Below are positions 54,384 through 62,931 of a DNA stretch of 64,000 bases, one piece after another; the first letter of the stretch is position 1, and each line of letters starts with the position of its first letter. The stretch is from NCBI GenBank assembly GCA_045654565.1, contig JAZONP010000219.1:4224-68223 (forward strand). The letters run 5' to 3'. This DNA is from UBA1189 sp045654565 (GTDB taxonomy: Bacteria; Bacteroidota; Bacteroidia; Bacteroidales; Bacteroidaceae). A program made the position numbers and the translations under genes. Below the pieces are notes generated by a model that saw nothing but the letters and a program-made list of their open reading frames with translations, did not search any database and was not told the origin of the DNA.

Positions 54384-55349
54384 TTATTTAACTTCAAATT
54401 CAATGTTATCCTGGCCAATCACATTGATCTCGGCCATATAGTTACATCCCGCCTTAAAGCCTCCATCCAATGTCAACACGACAGGAGCCGATTCATCCAA
54501 TTGGATGGTATAGCTGTTTGCCTCAGGGAGGAAGCAACGAGCAGTCTTCTCCTCACCCAACGAAACGATGAAATCTGTTGTCTCAGCCGTAAAGTTAACT
54601 CTCATCTTAGTCTCGTCATCGGCAGCCACAACAAAGAGTCCACGATAAGGTAGATTCTTCACACATACACGGTTCGCCTCCGCACTTCCAGCCTGAAGCG
54701 AGAACTGCAATGTCACAAGTTGATGCTCCATCGTAAATGTAGGATATACTCCCCAATAACCAGTCTCTGCACTATATGGCACCAATGAAGAGCCCTCCAA
54801 CTTGGACTTTTGCTTCTCAGTAGGAGTAGCAACACTACACATCAAGTCCTGCGTACCGTCGATTTCAATCTCGTAGGCTACAGAGTCAGCACCACGCAGC
54901 ATTTTTTTACCCTCCTTTACTGCATCACCCACATAATAGGCAAAGAACTTATAGCTGTAGAGCGAATTTGCGCTGTTGTAATGAGGCATCTCGTCATCTT
55001 CCCATTGGAGGATTGATGACATGTCATTACCCAAGCGCGCCTTCTTTCCGCCCGCACTATCACCCATCAAGCAGTCAGTCTTAGAGCGATAATCCGTAGC
55101 CTCAGGAGCGCCCTCCACGCCTGTGGGAGTATAGAAAGCATAGACATAGAAAGCAGAATCCAACTCCTCATCTACCATATCCTGAGCATCATCCATAGCG
55201 ACCAGTACGGGAATACGCAAACCGGCATTGTCAAATACAGCTTGGTGCATATACCCAAAGAAATCCTTCTCCGGATAGTCGATGTTACAACCGACAAATA
55301 GGGTTGCAAGCAAGCTCGTACAGATAATATGTAAGTATGTTCTTTTCAT
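54384..55349 (-). CDS. Fimbrillin-family lipoprotein
   Basis: A 321-residue lipoprotein (lipobox LFVGC). The layout fits the FimA/Mfa1-type fimbrillin family: an N-terminal beta domain with AFYVYAFYTPTG and YSYKFFAYYVGD, a central LVTLQFSLQAGSAEANRVCVKNLPYRGLFVV strand exchange region and a final domain ending CNYMAEINVIGQDNIEFEVK. Such proteins polymerise, or cap and anchor thin fimbriae, after lipoprotein export and protease trimming. As the only clear fimbrillin here it may be the structural or tip subunit. Neighbours are a DUF5119 lipoprotein and a DUF3575 barrel. Confidence 0.78.
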   Translation of the reverse strand: MKRTYLHIICTSLLATLFVGCNIDYPEKDFFGYMHQAVFDNAGLRIPVLVAMDDAQDMVDEELDSAFYVYAFYTPTGVEGAPEATDYRSKTDCLMGDSAGGKKARLGNDMSSILQWEDDEMPHYNSANSLYSYKFFAYYVGDAVKEGKKMLRGADSVAYEIEIDGTQDLMCSVATPTEKQKSKLEGSSLVPYSAETGYWGVYPTFTMEHQLVTLQFSLQAGSAEANRVCVKNLPYRGLFVVAADDETKMRVNFTAETTDFIVSLGEEKTARCFLPEANSYTIQLDESAPVVLTLDGGFKAGCNYMAEINVIGQDNIEFEVK

Positions 55350-55384
55350 GCAGTATGTTTCTACCTAAAATCTAATCCTTTTTA

Positions 55385-56629
55385 TTAATATATCTCCCAA
55401 GAATCCTTCAATCCATCGATGTTTGTCTGCAACACAGCTCCGTCATGCATAAACATCAAGGTATCAGGGATACACAATGTGTTCGAGTAGGGCATATTGG
55501 GGTTCTCACCGGAATTCTTTATAAAGTATGACCCTCCCTTCTCTTCATCAATCTCCACTACTAAAGGAGCTTCAGTAAGGGTATTGTACAGATTGATTCG
55601 GGCATAGGAGGTCAACTCTTCCTTGTCGCCATTTCCATTGTCGCTGCTTGCATACACACACAACTGCAATATACCTGCGCCAAAGCCAGCCTTAGGATCC
55701 TTGTTGGGGATCAAGCCCGTAACAGAAATCGTAGTCTGATAGTTACACAACACGAAAGCCTTATCTACCCAAGTTCCTCCCTCGTTAATCTTGAGGATAG
55801 TGTCTTGCTTAACATAGTTCTCATCAGCCTCAAACTGGAACAACATTCTGTAGACTGTATCAATATCAAGCTTACCCGAACGCAACATCATCTTGTGAGG
55901 AATTCCCGACACCTCAGCAACGATACTGTCAATGGTTACCTGACCTTCTGCATATAGGGGCAGAGAGAAGGTGATATCCTGTGTCGCTCTTTGGGGTTCG
56001 AGAAGCACCTTTGCACTCTCGCCTACGCGAACACCAAAGGTGTACTCCTGTGTTGAGTCAACCTCAACCTTAGTGGGATTGGGATAGATAGCATAATATA
56101 TAGGCTTGAAATCCGATGAGATATACTTCAAACCGGGATTGAGGTCATCTCTCCAGCCCTCTCTGTCGCACTCACAACCTACATAGGCAACCTCCAAATC
56201 ATTCATATCCATGGCATTCAAGAGGTCAGTATCTTCAGCCTCATTCAAACCATTGAAGTTGTATACGGCAGGATCATGGTTAAAAGCGAACATGCGATAT
56301 TCACCCTCGCGCACTTGAAGACGATTATCTTCCTCATCGTACATCTTACCGAAAATATAACGGCCTCCCTCAGACGTTTCGGCATCCGTAACATACCCAA
56401 TGTAATGGTTGTTGACCACTCTATTCACGAGGGCGAGCATAGAATCGGGACGCTCATCACCCATATTATCGGGCCACTGGTAAGAGACCACGACCTCACC
56501 TAAGTGGGTGTGCTTGTCATCGGAACAAACATCCACTTGCACACATGAGATAAACGCAGTCAAGCACAGCATCATCAGTGCTGTGCGATATATCTTGTCA
56601 CCTATGCGAACCATATCAGTCTTCATCAT
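55385..56629 (-). CDS. DUF5119-like lipoprotein
   Basis: A 414-residue lipoprotein (lipobox TAFISC). Opening with LGEVVVSYQWPDN and REGEYRMFAFNHD and containing LPLYAEGQVTIDSIVAEVSGIPHKMML, it matches the DUF5119/FimB-like proteins of Bacteroides fimbrial loci, which anchor or regulate the stalk. The coding frame overlaps the previous gene by 14 bp if the first ATG is used; the ATG at 56614 (MVRIGDK) begins just after that stop and also gives a complete signal peptide. It is translated together with the upstream barrel gene. Confidence 0.8.
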   Translation of the reverse strand: MMKTDMVRIGDKIYRTALMMLCLTAFISCVQVDVCSDDKHTHLGEVVVSYQWPDNMGDERPDSMLALVNRVVNNHYIGYVTDAETSEGGRYIFGKMYDEEDNRLQVREGEYRMFAFNHDPAVYNFNGLNEAEDTDLLNAMDMNDLEVAYVGCECDREGWRDDLNPGLKYISSDFKPIYYAIYPNPTKVEVDSTQEYTFGVRVGESAKVLLEPQRATQDITFSLPLYAEGQVTIDSIVAEVSGIPHKMMLRSGKLDIDTVYRMLFQFEADENYVKQDTILKINEGGTWVDKAFVLCNYQTTISVTGLIPNKDPKAGFGAGILQLCVYASSDNGNGDKEELTSYARINLYNTLTEAPLVVEIDEEKGGSYFIKNSGENPNMPYSNTLCIPDTLMFMHDGAVLQTNIDGLKDSWEIY

Positions 56630-58847
56630 CTTCCTTTATATAATATTCTCTACCAGGCAAAGCCTCCTGCACCTTCTCGGCATACCAAGCAAGGGCAACC
56701 TCCTCGACATCAGCTAAGACACCACCAAGCAAAGGCTCCGCAACAGTCAGCACACTATCAGCACTTAAGCTATCAGCGACAAGGCCATCAGTCTTTACGC
56801 TATCGACAACCTCAACGGCCTTCTTCTTGGTCTTCTTCACTTTGGCCGGCTTTTCAGCTTTCGTCTTTTTGGCCTTTGCCGCCTTCTTGGCTTGAGGTTG
56901 AGGTATAGTGTCGGATACCATCTTATCTACGACACTATCAGCCAACTCAACAAGAGTCACTACGCTATCTGCAACCATCTTGGTCACGCTATCGGCCACC
57001 TCTTCGCTGACATTCAGCTTCGCCTTCTTAACTTTTTTCTTGGTTTTCGCAGCCTTTGCCGAGTTCTTAGCCTTACTCTTCTTTGCTACGGGTTCATCTA
57101 CGTTTGCCACTTGATGCAAACTGTCAACAAAAATACTATCCGTTCTGAGGCTGTCATTCAAGGCCACAAACGTGCTATCAAGTTTCATGCTATCCGAAGC
57201 AAGACTATCAGCCATCACACTACCAATCTGAACACTGTCAGTCTGAATGCTATCGACCTGAACAGAATCCTCTACCAAGAAATCATATACCTCAGGTAAT
57301 TCTACACGGCCAGGATGTTCACCCTGCATACGCTTCTGTTCATCAGACCATGCCTGCTTCTTAATATTGTTAAGCCACTCAATCCTATCATTTTGAGTCA
57401 TCTCAATAGCACGTTGGGGTTCTTCGTAAACGATTTCCACCTTCAAACGCCCCTGCGACTCTACATTAAACTTATGCATATCCTGAGGATTCGCAAAGGT
57501 ATCTGTCTTGAAAACCGTTCCAACTATAATTCCATCGTTATTATTTTTGATTCCATCGTTCAAGTAACAATAGATTTCTCTTATCAATGCAGTACGGTTC
57601 ACTGACTTACCTGTGATACTATTATATTTATTCACAAATACTTTATCTACCTCCGCCGAGGTCATACCAGGAATACTATCAATCTCCGCTCTCACACTAA
57701 GCAAGATAGGATCAACAATCTGCTCAAAGCTATCAATCTCCACCTTAGGCAAGGTATCCTTATTTTGACGGGTGTATCTCTTCGGTGCCTCCATCATATA
57801 AACATAAGGCGTCAAATACTCGAGGCTGTAGGCCTGATTAAATCCAGGCTCGCTCTCAACAGTCTGCTTATATTGGGCAATTTCCTGATTGCGTCTATCC
57901 AGTTCAGCCTTCAACACACCAATGCTATCGTTATAGGCCGAAACATTATCATGATCACCCTCCATCAGACGCGCCACGTAGCGACGATCAATCAAGGCAT
58001 AGTTAATCTCGGTATGCTGCTTAGAGATGCTACGGAAACGATATACCAACGACACACGAAGCTCAGAGGGGAAAGGAATAAACATGTTTCTATGTCCCTT
58101 GCCATTCTTGTTAACAGCAGACTGGAATTCCTCGTTCTCTATATCCAATCCATAGAAGTCAAACGAAGAGAAATGCAAGCCAAGGCTGCCACCAAACTCC
58201 AAGTCAAGTGCAGAGCCGTTCTGATAGCCATAAAGAGGAAGGGCAACACCACCTGTAAGACCCGCTCCTACAGCAAAGCCCTGACGACCAATTGCGTCAG
58301 CATTGAGCTTAAACGAGAAGGTGCTGGCCGAAAGATAGGGACCCACGAAGAAAGAGAGGTGTGTCTTGGGATTCTCTGCTGCACGGAAACAGTTGGCGCG
58401 TGCACGCAACTTGCCAAACCCTTTGGCTCCATTAATCCATTCGCGTTCCCAATCACCATAGGCATCGCTACGATTGTCGAATGGTTGCTGACGCCAATAG
58501 AAACGATAGTCAACACGAGCATCGAACAGGTTGAACACCATACCAGGAGCCCTTGACAACCAATCATCTCCATTGAGGCGATGATGTGATGCATTCCAAT
58601 TATACCTCAACCCCAAGCCAATAGACTTCTTATCATACGGGGTACTTACGATATCATAATCAAAAGCAATATTAGGAACAGTAAGCGCCCAATCGACCAC
58701 ATTGGTACGAATGGCAATACGATCCTTAAATGACACATCCTCCTCACCAAGATTGTTCAAATCTTGAGCAGAGACACGCAAAAGAGGGAGCATAAACAGC
58801 ACAAAAGCCACCCCTAACCGAATACCTATGTTATTGAACTTCAGCAT
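56616..58847 (-). CDS. DUF3575-type barrel protein with Asp-Ser and Lys-Ala rich tail
   Basis: A 743-residue exported protein (signal ending LRVSAQ). Residues about 40-270 form a DUF3575-like barrel (IAIRTNVVDWALTVPNIAFDY, FFVGPYLSASTFSF, ELRVSLVYRFRS). A helical middle (about 290-490) follows. The tail is of low complexity: DSxxxDS repeats at about 530-585 (VDSIQTDSVQIGSV, SLASDSMKLDST) and two Lys/Ala-rich basic blocks at about 588-612 and 656-685 (KKVKKAKL, KKTKKKAVE), reminiscent of histone H1-type tails. It is the first gene of the operon. The charged tail could bind peptidoglycan or another polyanion; that is inference. Confidence 0.8.
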   Translation of the reverse strand: MLKFNNIGIRLGVAFVLFMLPLLRVSAQDLNNLGEEDVSFKDRIAIRTNVVDWALTVPNIAFDYDIVSTPYDKKSIGLGLRYNWNASHHRLNGDDWLSRAPGMVFNLFDARVDYRFYWRQQPFDNRSDAYGDWEREWINGAKGFGKLRARANCFRAAENPKTHLSFFVGPYLSASTFSFKLNADAIGRQGFAVGAGLTGGVALPLYGYQNGSALDLEFGGSLGLHFSSFDFYGLDIENEEFQSAVNKNGKGHRNMFIPFPSELRVSLVYRFRSISKQHTEINYALIDRRYVARLMEGDHDNVSAYNDSIGVLKAELDRRNQEIAQYKQTVESEPGFNQAYSLEYLTPYVYMMEAPKRYTRQNKDTLPKVEIDSFEQIVDPILLSVRAEIDSIPGMTSAEVDKVFVNKYNSITGKSVNRTALIREIYCYLNDGIKNNNDGIIVGTVFKTDTFANPQDMHKFNVESQGRLKVEIVYEEPQRAIEMTQNDRIEWLNNIKKQAWSDEQKRMQGEHPGRVELPEVYDFLVEDSVQVDSIQTDSVQIGSVMADSLASDSMKLDSTFVALNDSLRTDSIFVDSLHQVANVDEPVAKKSKAKNSAKAAKTKKKVKKAKLNVSEEVADSVTKMVADSVVTLVELADSVVDKMVSDTIPQPQAKKAAKAKKTKAEKPAKVKKTKKKAVEVVDSVKTDGLVADSLSADSVLTVAEPLLGGVLADVEEVALAWYAEKVQEALPGREYYIKEDDED

Positions 58848-58852
58848 CTAAC

Positions 58853-58888
58853 ACAAAAAAAATTACCCATGCGAACACAGTACGCATG
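58853..58888 (-). promoter_or_regulatory. Possible attenuator hairpin in the leader of the fimbria-like operon
   Basis: On the minus strand CATGCG, a 9-nt loop, CGCATG, then GGTAA and a run of eight T, only a few nt above the first start codon. No gene lies upstream in that direction, so it is not the end of another unit. Confidence 0.5.
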
Positions 58889-58901
58889 ACAAAAACGTCT
58901 G

Positions 58902-58933
58902 CAAAGTTACAGCTTTTTAATGGATTATAGAAA
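58902..58933 (-). promoter_or_regulatory. Promoter of the fimbria-like operon
   Basis: TTTC (58933-58930), 20 bp, TAACTTTG (58909-58902) on the minus strand. Transcription would begin near 58895, before the leader hairpin. Confidence 0.6.
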
Positions 58934-59028
58934 CTTTTTAACAAATAAAATCACTCACTTCGTATTCTTTACGACTACAACCAACCACTTCTTTTACACC
59001 CCAAGCTACAAGAAAAATCTAAAGCAAA

Positions 59029-59060
59029 TTTGCGTATTTGCGGGATTTTTGCGTATTTTG
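59029..59060 (+). promoter_or_regulatory. Candidate promoter of the DPP III gene
   Basis: TTTG (59029-59032), 21 bp, TATTTTG (59054-59060), one base short of the full consensus. It fits a start codon at 59106 and argues against the longer frame from 58920. Confidence 0.5.
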
Positions 59061-59105
59061 TGGTCTCAAAAAACACCAAGCAAACAAACCCTAATATATA
59101 CAATA

Positions 59106-61139
59106 ATGAAAAGACAATTGACAATGTTAGCTATGGCAACAGCTTTGTGCGTATCATGCAACAATGACAAGGAGGCTTCGACCTTCAACTACAACGATGA
59201 GAAATTTGCCGATATCCAAATGCTCCGCTATGAGGTGAAAGGATTCGATGAGCTCACCCTCGACCAAAAGAAGTTAGTGTATTATCTCCAAGAAGCGGCA
59301 CTGCACGGCCGCGACATCCTCTTCGACCAGAACGGACGTCACAACCTCGTCATCCGCAAAATGCTCGAGACCGTGTATACCGACTACCAAGGTGATAAGA
59401 ACACCGAAGACTGGGCAAACTTCGTTACCTACACCAAACGAGTATGGTTCTCCAACGGCATCCATCATCATTATAGTGCCGACAAGTTCCAGCCAGGCTT
59501 CTCTGAGGAATTCTTCCGCGAGGCCTTGGCTTCGGTAGACACAGAAAAGCTCCCATTGACTGAAGGCCAAACCCTTGCAGAGTTATGCGAAGAAGTATTC
59601 CCCGCCATCTTTGACCCTGCCGTGATGGCCAAGCGCGTAAACCAGACCGATGGTGAAGACCTTGTACTCACCTCAGCCAGCAACTACTACGACGGCGTAA
59701 CTCAGGCTGAAGCCGAGGCCTTCTATAATAACCTCAAGGACCCCAACGACGAAACTCCCGTGATGTATGGCATGAACAGCCGACTCGTGAAGGAAGATGG
59801 TAAGGTGGTGGAGAAGGTATGGCACACCGAAGGTCTCTATGGAGAGGCACTCAGCAAGGTGGTATACTGGCTTGAGAAGGCACTCACCGTGGCTGAGAAC
59901 GACGAGCAGAAGGCTGTCATCGAGAAGCTTATCAAGTACTACCGTTCAGGTAGCCTTGAGGACTTTGACGACTACTGCATTGCATGGGTTGATGACCTCG
60001 ATTCACACATCGACTTCGTCAACGGCTTCACTGAGAGCTACGGCGACCCCCTCGGCATGAAGGCTTCATGGGAGTCTATCGTCAACTACAAGGACGTAGA
60101 GGCTACCAAGCGCACACAGACCATCAGCGACAATGCACAATGGTTTGAGGACAACTCACCCATGGACAACCGCTTCAAGAAGGAGACCGTGAAGGGTGTT
60201 ACCGCCAAGGTTATCACCGCAGCCATCCTCGCTGGCGACCTATACCCATCAACCGCTATCGGCATCAATCTCCCCAACTCAAACTGGATACGTAGCGCAC
60301 ATGGCTCTAAGTCTGTAACCATCGGCAACCTCACCGAGGCCTACAACATGGCCGCACTCGGCAACGGATTCAACGAGGAGTTCGTATATAGCGACGAGGA
60401 ACGCCGCCTCATCGAGGAGTATGATGCACTCACCGGCGACCTCCACACCGACCTACACGAATGCCTCGGCCACGGCTCAGGCAAGCTACTCCCCGGTGTT
60501 GACCCTGACGCATTGAAGGCTCACGGTTCAACCATTGAGGAGACCCGTGCCGACCTCTTCGGCCTCTACTACATCGGTGACCCCAAGATGGTAGAACTCG
60601 GTCTGCTCCCCAATGCCGAGGCATACAAGGCTGAATATTATGGTCAGATGATGAACGGTCTGATGACCCAGCTCGTACGCATCGAGCCGGGTGCCACCGT
60701 TGAGGAGGCCCACATGCGCAACCGCCAGCTCATCGCCCGCTGGGCCTACGAGCACGGCAAGGCCGACAACGTCATCGAGCTTGTGAAGCGAGACGGCAAG
60801 ACCTTCGTGAAGATCAACGACTATGAAAAGCTGCGTGGGCTCTTCGGCGAACTCCTTGCTGAGGTACAGCGCATCAAGTCAGAGGGAGACTACGAGGCTG
60901 GCCGTCAATTGGTAGAACAGTATGCCGTACAGGTAGACCAGGAGCTCCACCGCGAGATCCTCGAGCGATACGAAGCACTCGATCTCGCCCCCTACAAGGG
61001 CTTCATCAACCCCGTATACACCGCAGTGACAGATGCCGAGGGCAACATCACCGACGTAACCATCTCTTATGACGAGAGCTACGATGCACAGATGCTCCGC
61101 TACAGCACCGACTACGCCACATTGCCATATAGAAACTAA
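59106..61139 (+). CDS. Dipeptidyl peptidase III (M49)
   Basis: A 677-residue zinc exopeptidase that releases dipeptides from the N-terminus of oligopeptides. The M49 signature is complete: HECLGH at 451-456 and EETRAD at 478-483 supply zinc ligands and the general base. The HECLGH variant and length match the characterised Bacteroides thetaiotaomicron enzyme. The start at 59106 gives a lipoprotein-type signal (MLAMATALCVSC), suggesting the periplasm. It may finish digestion of peptides brought in by transporters such as the susC homologue, but it is far from that locus. Confidence 0.93.
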   Translation: MKRQLTMLAMATALCVSCNNDKEASTFNYNDEKFADIQMLRYEVKGFDELTLDQKKLVYYLQEAALHGRDILFDQNGRHNLVIRKMLETVYTDYQGDKNTEDWANFVTYTKRVWFSNGIHHHYSADKFQPGFSEEFFREALASVDTEKLPLTEGQTLAELCEEVFPAIFDPAVMAKRVNQTDGEDLVLTSASNYYDGVTQAEAEAFYNNLKDPNDETPVMYGMNSRLVKEDGKVVEKVWHTEGLYGEALSKVVYWLEKALTVAENDEQKAVIEKLIKYYRSGSLEDFDDYCIAWVDDLDSHIDFVNGFTESYGDPLGMKASWESIVNYKDVEATKRTQTISDNAQWFEDNSPMDNRFKKETVKGVTAKVITAAILAGDLYPSTAIGINLPNSNWIRSAHGSKSVTIGNLTEAYNMAALGNGFNEEFVYSDEERRLIEEYDALTGDLHTDLHECLGHGSGKLLPGVDPDALKAHGSTIEETRADLFGLYYIGDPKMVELGLLPNAEAYKAEYYGQMMNGLMTQLVRIEPGATVEEAHMRNRQLIARWAYEHGKADNVIELVKRDGKTFVKINDYEKLRGLFGELLAEVQRIKSEGDYEAGRQLVEQYAVQVDQELHREILERYEALDLAPYKGFINPVYTAVTDAEGNITDVTISYDESYDAQMLRYSTDYATLPYRN

Positions 61140-61146
61140 TGTTTAG

Positions 61147-61205
61147 TTGAGAGTTGAAGGTTGAGAGTTTAGTGTAATTCTCAACCTTCAACCTTTAACA
61201 CTCAA
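61147..61205 (+). repeat. GTTGA/TCAAC short inverted repeats
   Basis: GTTGAAGGTTGAGA (61155-61168) and its complement TCTCAACCTTCAAC (61177-61190) lie within a longer run of GTTGAGAGTT-type units, just upstream of the AlkD-like start codon. Confidence 0.6.
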
Positions 61206-61211
61206 CCAAGT

Positions 61212-61766
61212 ATGCACGAAACCGTCAGACAAATCAAAGCCCAACTCCGTCTCTTCATGAATGGAGTATTATCACAGAGCCTTCGCGAGAAGGGGCTCAA
61301 GTATCGCCTCATCTTCGGCGTCGAATTACCTCGCCTTAAGGAGATTGCCGCTGGCTACGAACAGAGCCATAACCTCGCACAAGCTCTCTGGAAAGAGGAC
61401 ATCCGCGAATGCAAGATATTAGCAGCCTATCTGCAGCCTACCGACACTTTCGACCCCGAACTGGCCGATTTCTGGATGGAAGGCGTTCACAATACTGAAC
61501 TAGCCGACTACCTTTGCATGGCCCTCTTCCGTCGACTTCCCTATGCTTCACAGAAGGCATTCCAGTGGATAGCATCGGACAATCGCATGGAGGCCTACAC
61601 GGGCTTTCGCCTCATGAGCCACCTCTTCGTCACCTTAGGTACCGAGATGAACGAGCGTAGCCGCAACGAGTTCCTCGATCAAGCTCATGCCGCCCTACAG
61701 GGCAATGACCTACTCATCAAGCAAGCCGCGCAGACAGCCTTGGAGCGACTGACAATGAATGATTGA
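61212..61766 (+). CDS. AlkD-like DNA alkylation repair protein (HEAT repeats)
   Basis: A 184-residue all-helical protein. YRLIFGVELPRLKEIAAGYEQSHNLAQALWKEDIRECKILAAYL matches the start of the PF08713 family. HEAT-type helix pairs continue to the end (NTELADYLCMALF, YASQKAFQWIASDN). AlkD enzymes excise cationic alkylated bases. This protein is shorter than the about 230-residue catalytic members, and its active-site residues cannot be confirmed by eye, so repair activity is not certain. It follows DPP III by 72 bp and ends at a strong terminator. Confidence 0.8.
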   Translation: MHETVRQIKAQLRLFMNGVLSQSLREKGLKYRLIFGVELPRLKEIAAGYEQSHNLAQALWKEDIRECKILAAYLQPTDTFDPELADFWMEGVHNTELADYLCMALFRRLPYASQKAFQWIASDNRMEAYTGFRLMSHLFVTLGTEMNERSRNEFLDQAHAALQGNDLLIKQAAQTALERLTMND

Positions 61767-61816
61767 CTAATTGTCAGCAACGAGCCGCACAAGCAGCTGG
61801 ACTCCTATCAATCTTC

Positions 61817-61856
61817 ATCCCTACTCTGACACCGGAGTAGGGATTTTTCTTTTTTT
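61817..61856 (+). terminator. Terminator after the AlkD-like gene
   Basis: ATCCCTACTC (61817-61826) pairs perfectly with GAGTAGGGAT (61835-61844), followed by a T-rich tract to 61856. Confidence 0.85.
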
Positions 61857-61879
61857 GAGGGAGATAAAAGGCCTATTGG

Positions 61880-62839
61880 TCAGGCACAATGTTCCAGTAA
61901 GGTAAGAATAATGGCTGCCACCAACCCGAATGCTAATTTAGGATTCTTGTCAAAGAAATCGGATAGTTTCTGCATTAGATTCGACGGGGAAGGTTCCTCG
62001 TGCTCCTCCTCCTTGCCAGAGTCGTTATGAGGTAGCAAGTCACGCTCCAGTTCCCTCTGCTTTGCCTCATTGCGCATCCCATTCAACTCTGCTATAGGGT
62101 CCTCGCCACGGTGCTCAGTATAGAGAGGCTCGGTCTGCTCCTCGTCGTCATCGAAGATACCAAAATCCTCATACTCATATTCATCTTCAAGTTCCTCCCC
62201 CTTGTTGTCTTCCCCGCAGACAGAGTGCACGGTAAAGATAGGGGCAGAGTCAGCAGATGAAGACAAGGGCTGCCAGTCAAAAGAGGCAAACTCCTCAGAG
62301 TGGGAAGGGCACTCTTCTATCTGTTCGTTTGCTGAACCATATTCCACAGTATTGCTTTTCGCTGGCTCGTAGCCCACGACCTTACTGTCGGTGAGTGTAC
62401 CATCCAAAGGAGCTGCACTGGATACTGCAGAGTGAATGGAATCCGGTTCGTCCGCCAGATCTGCATCATCCTCCTCTTCTTCCCTCAGCAGGCAAAGGAG
62501 ATCCTCCAACAACGAAGCCTCGGTGGTCAACGTACAGCGCCTTCTCATTTCCTCAGGGAGCTGTACCCCATCGGCGACACAAACGAGCATCGGCTTCACC
62601 ATACCAGCAGCACACTGCACCGAAGCCATGGCATAGTTGGAACTCATGAAGTTCGCCCCGATAAGCATCACATACACGCGGCTCTCCTCTATGAGGTTGC
62701 GCGTGTAGTCGCCCAGTGCAAATCCACTTTCGGCACAGTCGAGGTAGCATTGTACGTTCTCACGGCTCAGCTGGGCCGACAACTCATAGGCACGGCTCGA
62801 ATAGCCCATCGAGTAACTGACAAAAACATCGTAACTCAT
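61880..62839 (-). CDS. Tail-anchored TIR-domain protein
   Basis: A 319-residue protein. Residues 1 to about 125 form a TIR domain: YDVFVSYSMGYSSRAYELSAQL, VQCYLDCAESGFALGDYTRNLIEESRVYVMLIGANFMSSNYAM. In catalytic TIRs a Trp-Cys-x-x-Glu follows the Ser; here it reads Tyr-Ala-Met-Ala-Ser, so the NAD-cleaving glutamate is missing. A 170-residue acidic linker (EEEEDDADLADE, EDEYEYEDFGIFDDDEE) leads to one hydrophobic segment at about 298-316 (LAFGLVAAIILTLL). It is therefore predicted to sit on the inner membrane, facing the cytoplasm, as a scaffold rather than an NADase. Its own promoter lies upstream. Confidence 0.85.
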   Translation of the reverse strand: MSYDVFVSYSMGYSSRAYELSAQLSRENVQCYLDCAESGFALGDYTRNLIEESRVYVMLIGANFMSSNYAMASVQCAAGMVKPMLVCVADGVQLPEEMRRRCTLTTEASLLEDLLCLLREEEEDDADLADEPDSIHSAVSSAAPLDGTLTDSKVVGYEPAKSNTVEYGSANEQIEECPSHSEEFASFDWQPLSSSADSAPIFTVHSVCGEDNKGEELEDEYEYEDFGIFDDDEEQTEPLYTEHRGEDPIAELNGMRNEAKQRELERDLLPHNDSGKEEEHEEPSPSNLMQKLSDFFDKNPKLAFGLVAAIILTLLEHCA

Positions 62840-62859
62840 ATTCCTTTATTTTGTGTGCC

Positions 62860-62891
62860 CAAAGGTAATGCAAAATATCGGAATTACCTAA
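62860..62891 (-). promoter_or_regulatory. Promoter of the TIR gene
   Basis: TACCTTTG (62867-62860) with TTAG 20 bp upstream (62891-62888) on the minus strand. The transcript would begin near 62853, a few nt above the ATG. Confidence 0.5.
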
Positions 62892-62931
62892 AGCTCATCC
62901 CATATACTCTTAAATGCCTATCTTCGCTTGA

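Noticed and set aside
58920..59105. Upstream extension of the DPP III frame
   Set aside because: The extra residues lack a signal and overlap the predicted promoter; the start at 59106 gives a clean lipoprotein signal.
61880..62839. TIR gene as part of a known antiphage system such as Thoeris
   Set aside because: No ThsA-like or other effector gene is next to it, and the catalytic glutamate is missing.
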